A stretch of 64,000 nucleotides of DNA from Monomorium pharaonis (Eukaryota > Arthropoda > Insecta > Hymenoptera > Formicidae), in the NCBI RefSeq assembly GCF_013373865.1, contig NC_050467.1, positions 1-64,000 of the forward strand, given 5' to 3'. Position numbers and translations under genes: made by a program. The notes under the pieces are model-generated. The model ran no database searches. It was not told where the DNA came from and worked only from the letters and a program-made list of their open reading frames with translations. Below, in pieces: positions 62,222-64,000 of this stretch; position 1 is the first letter of the stretch; every line of letters begins with the position of its first letter.

Positions 62222-64000
62222 TCTCGGACAGTACATGTTTCATCGTATTCCCTTTTTTCTCAATAAGCCACTGTCGCTTTATTTTATTGTTGTATTATCT
62301 TTACTGCTAGCACAATACAAATTAGCTCTTTTAAGAACAAACTAAATCGAACGCTATTCAATTATATATAAACTTTGGACAATTAATATATATATGAATG
62401 TCGCAGAAGAATTACATAAGTTTTTGAAAAATTCCAATTTCCATAGAATTTTAAAAATAATTTATATTAATGATTAATAAGATTAATGATTAATGAGCAA
62501 AGATATGAATTTACAAAACATTTAGTAAAATTTTGACATAAAAAGTCATAAAAGTTGAACATATTGGTATTAATGTTATCCTATGTTAAAACATGATAAA
62601 TGATGTACAAATCGCTTTATTATCTCAAAAAAGTGAATGACATTGATCAAACATTTACTAGGAATTCATGAGAATTATATATAAATGCAACCACATTTAT
62701 GCTAATTTAAAGTCTTTCTGCCTTTTTTCTCTTCCTATCATTGATAAGATTATATTTACAATAAAAAAATTTAACATTTTTTTTAATGAATGAAAGAACA
62801 ATTAATAATTGTAGCAGATCATATAAAACTCTATGATATGAAAAGTACGAACTCATTGATTGAATGTTACGTTGTTCAATAAACCAACATGATTTAAATA
62901 TCGGCCATGTACATGTACGTAACCGTGCGCATGTAAATCCATATATACAAAATTTGACTTGTGACTGCTACATGTATATTTATATGTGGAGTAAAATAAA
63001 AAATGAAATTAACTCTTGTTACACATATACTGTTTCTTGTTCTACACATTAGAAATTAAATCCGGGTATATTAATATTTTAATTCGAAAGATTTGATTTT
63101 TAAGTATGTATAACGTAGAGCAAAGGATAATGTCTGTTCACAAAATGAAATGTAATCTTGATTTTATACATTGCTCTACAATTCTGCTAATCGATTCGCA
63201 TGAGCTTGATTGCTTGATATGACAGAACGCCACGCAAGCGTCAAACGATTTCACAAGCGAAACAAAAATGCGGTCGATTAGCGCGGTTTAGTAAACGAAT
63301 AAAATAGTAATGAAGAAATAAAAATATTTCTTTTCATTTTTCTTTAAATATGATTTCTCGTCGAAAATCATTAATCATATATTGCCAACGTATAATTATC
63401 TAATAATATATTTTAATTAAATTAAAAAAAAAAAAATAAAAAATTCACGTAAAATAAATGTTTTTTTTTCCAGTTTGTTCATGTTTGATATCTTGTATAT
63501 TTCTTAGTTTATTGATTCCTGATATTTAATACCAATCTCTAAAGTTTTACAGATTACAATAGTTATAAGCAACAGTTTTTTTTATTATTAATTGAAACAT
63601 CATACACTGTTTTTTCAATTAATAGCCATTAGGAATTATCACATGTGCGATATTTCTGCTAAATACTCGACATGTACATTAGCGATTACCTTCCGGAAAT
63701 TGCAATCTTCCCTTCCTATCTTTTCATTCCTGCTTCTCCATACACCTGTCGAAACTCTGATCGCATTCGTCATTTTTAAAAATTAGTAACAGTAAATTGT
63801 TCTCGTATCTGTATAAAATGTAAAAAAAATTTTTCTTGATAATTCCTATAATATTGATCTTCTAGTTTAATAAATCTTTTTTATGAAGTAGATACTTTTT
63901 TAAATCTTTCTCTTTGCGAGAAAAATCTGTAAAAGGAAATTTAGGAACTATATAATAGCACATAAAATATGAAAAATTTACATTACTTTTATAAATTGTT
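62222..64000. other. U1-70K 3'UTR and downstream intergenic region
   Basis: AT-rich, no coding frame with family resemblance. Contains a pre-miRNA-like hairpin at 63115-63179, listed separately. Otherwise nothing identified. Confidence 0.4.
63115..63179. repeat. Imperfect 20-bp stem hairpin (pre-miRNA-like)
   Basis: GTAGAGCAA (63115-63123) pairs perfectly with TTGCTCTAC (63171-63179). Pairing continues inward through ATAA/TTAT and TC/GA, with three mismatches in about 20 positions, leaving a loop of about 25 nt. Expression is unknown. Confidence 0.4.

Overview
This is an animal nuclear sequence: AT-rich, gene-dense, with short spliced genes (GT-AG introns of 50-700 bp), typical of an insect. 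The protein set (DUOX maturation factor, a 7TM insect odorant receptor with its C-terminal SYFFLLQSL-type signature, a BTB-FLYWCH protein, CD98hc, CARMIL) points to a hymenopteran, probably an ant. That last step is inference. All gene models below were assembled by hand from splice signals and reading-frame phase. Every model closes in frame.

Layout, left to right: JKAMP (+), SLC3A2/CD98hc (-), USE1 (+), OSTF1 (+), gamma-tubulin complex component 4 (-), SAMTOR/BMT2 (+), ribosomal protein L28 (+), a non-coding snoRNA host gene (+), an odorant receptor (-), SREK1 (+), DUOX maturation factor (-), TMEM208 (+), a BTB-FLYWCH protein (-), dynein regulatory complex subunit 3 (+), enoyl-CoA delta-isomerase 1 (-), CARMIL (+), a 4.7-kb gene-poor stretch, a 2.3-kb inverted duplication with a GC-rich centre, and U1 snRNP 70K (+). 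Most neighbours are divergent (head-to-head) or convergent. The genes are mainly housekeeping: membrane protein quality control, amino-acid transport, ER SNARE, mTORC1 nutrient sensing, ribosome, splicing, actin capping. The receptor and DRC3 are the tissue-restricted exceptions.

The most notable element is at 19362-21420. Directly downstream of RpL28 lie about 3.5 tandem ~475-bp modules. Each module holds two tiny non-coding exons (45-47 and 38 nt), and each following intron carries a C/D-box snoRNA. The seven snoRNAs fall into two types whose guides match adjacent positions in one conserved 28S rRNA segment. The three predicted methylation sites are spaced 0, +12 and +14 nt, exactly as the vertebrate U24/U76 targets Cm2338, Am2350 and Cm2352 are. 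This looks like a lineage-expanded U24/U76 snoRNA factory.

The second notable element is the inverted duplication at 53881-56166 upstream of U1-70K. Both arms diverge from a GC-rich core flanked by opposed ATGGCGGC (YY1/Pho-like) motifs, and each arm carries a matching splice donor. One arm has a minimal hAT-like foldback with 8-bp target duplications, and the other arm preserves the empty site. A third diverged copy of the exon-like segment lies at 52720-52825.
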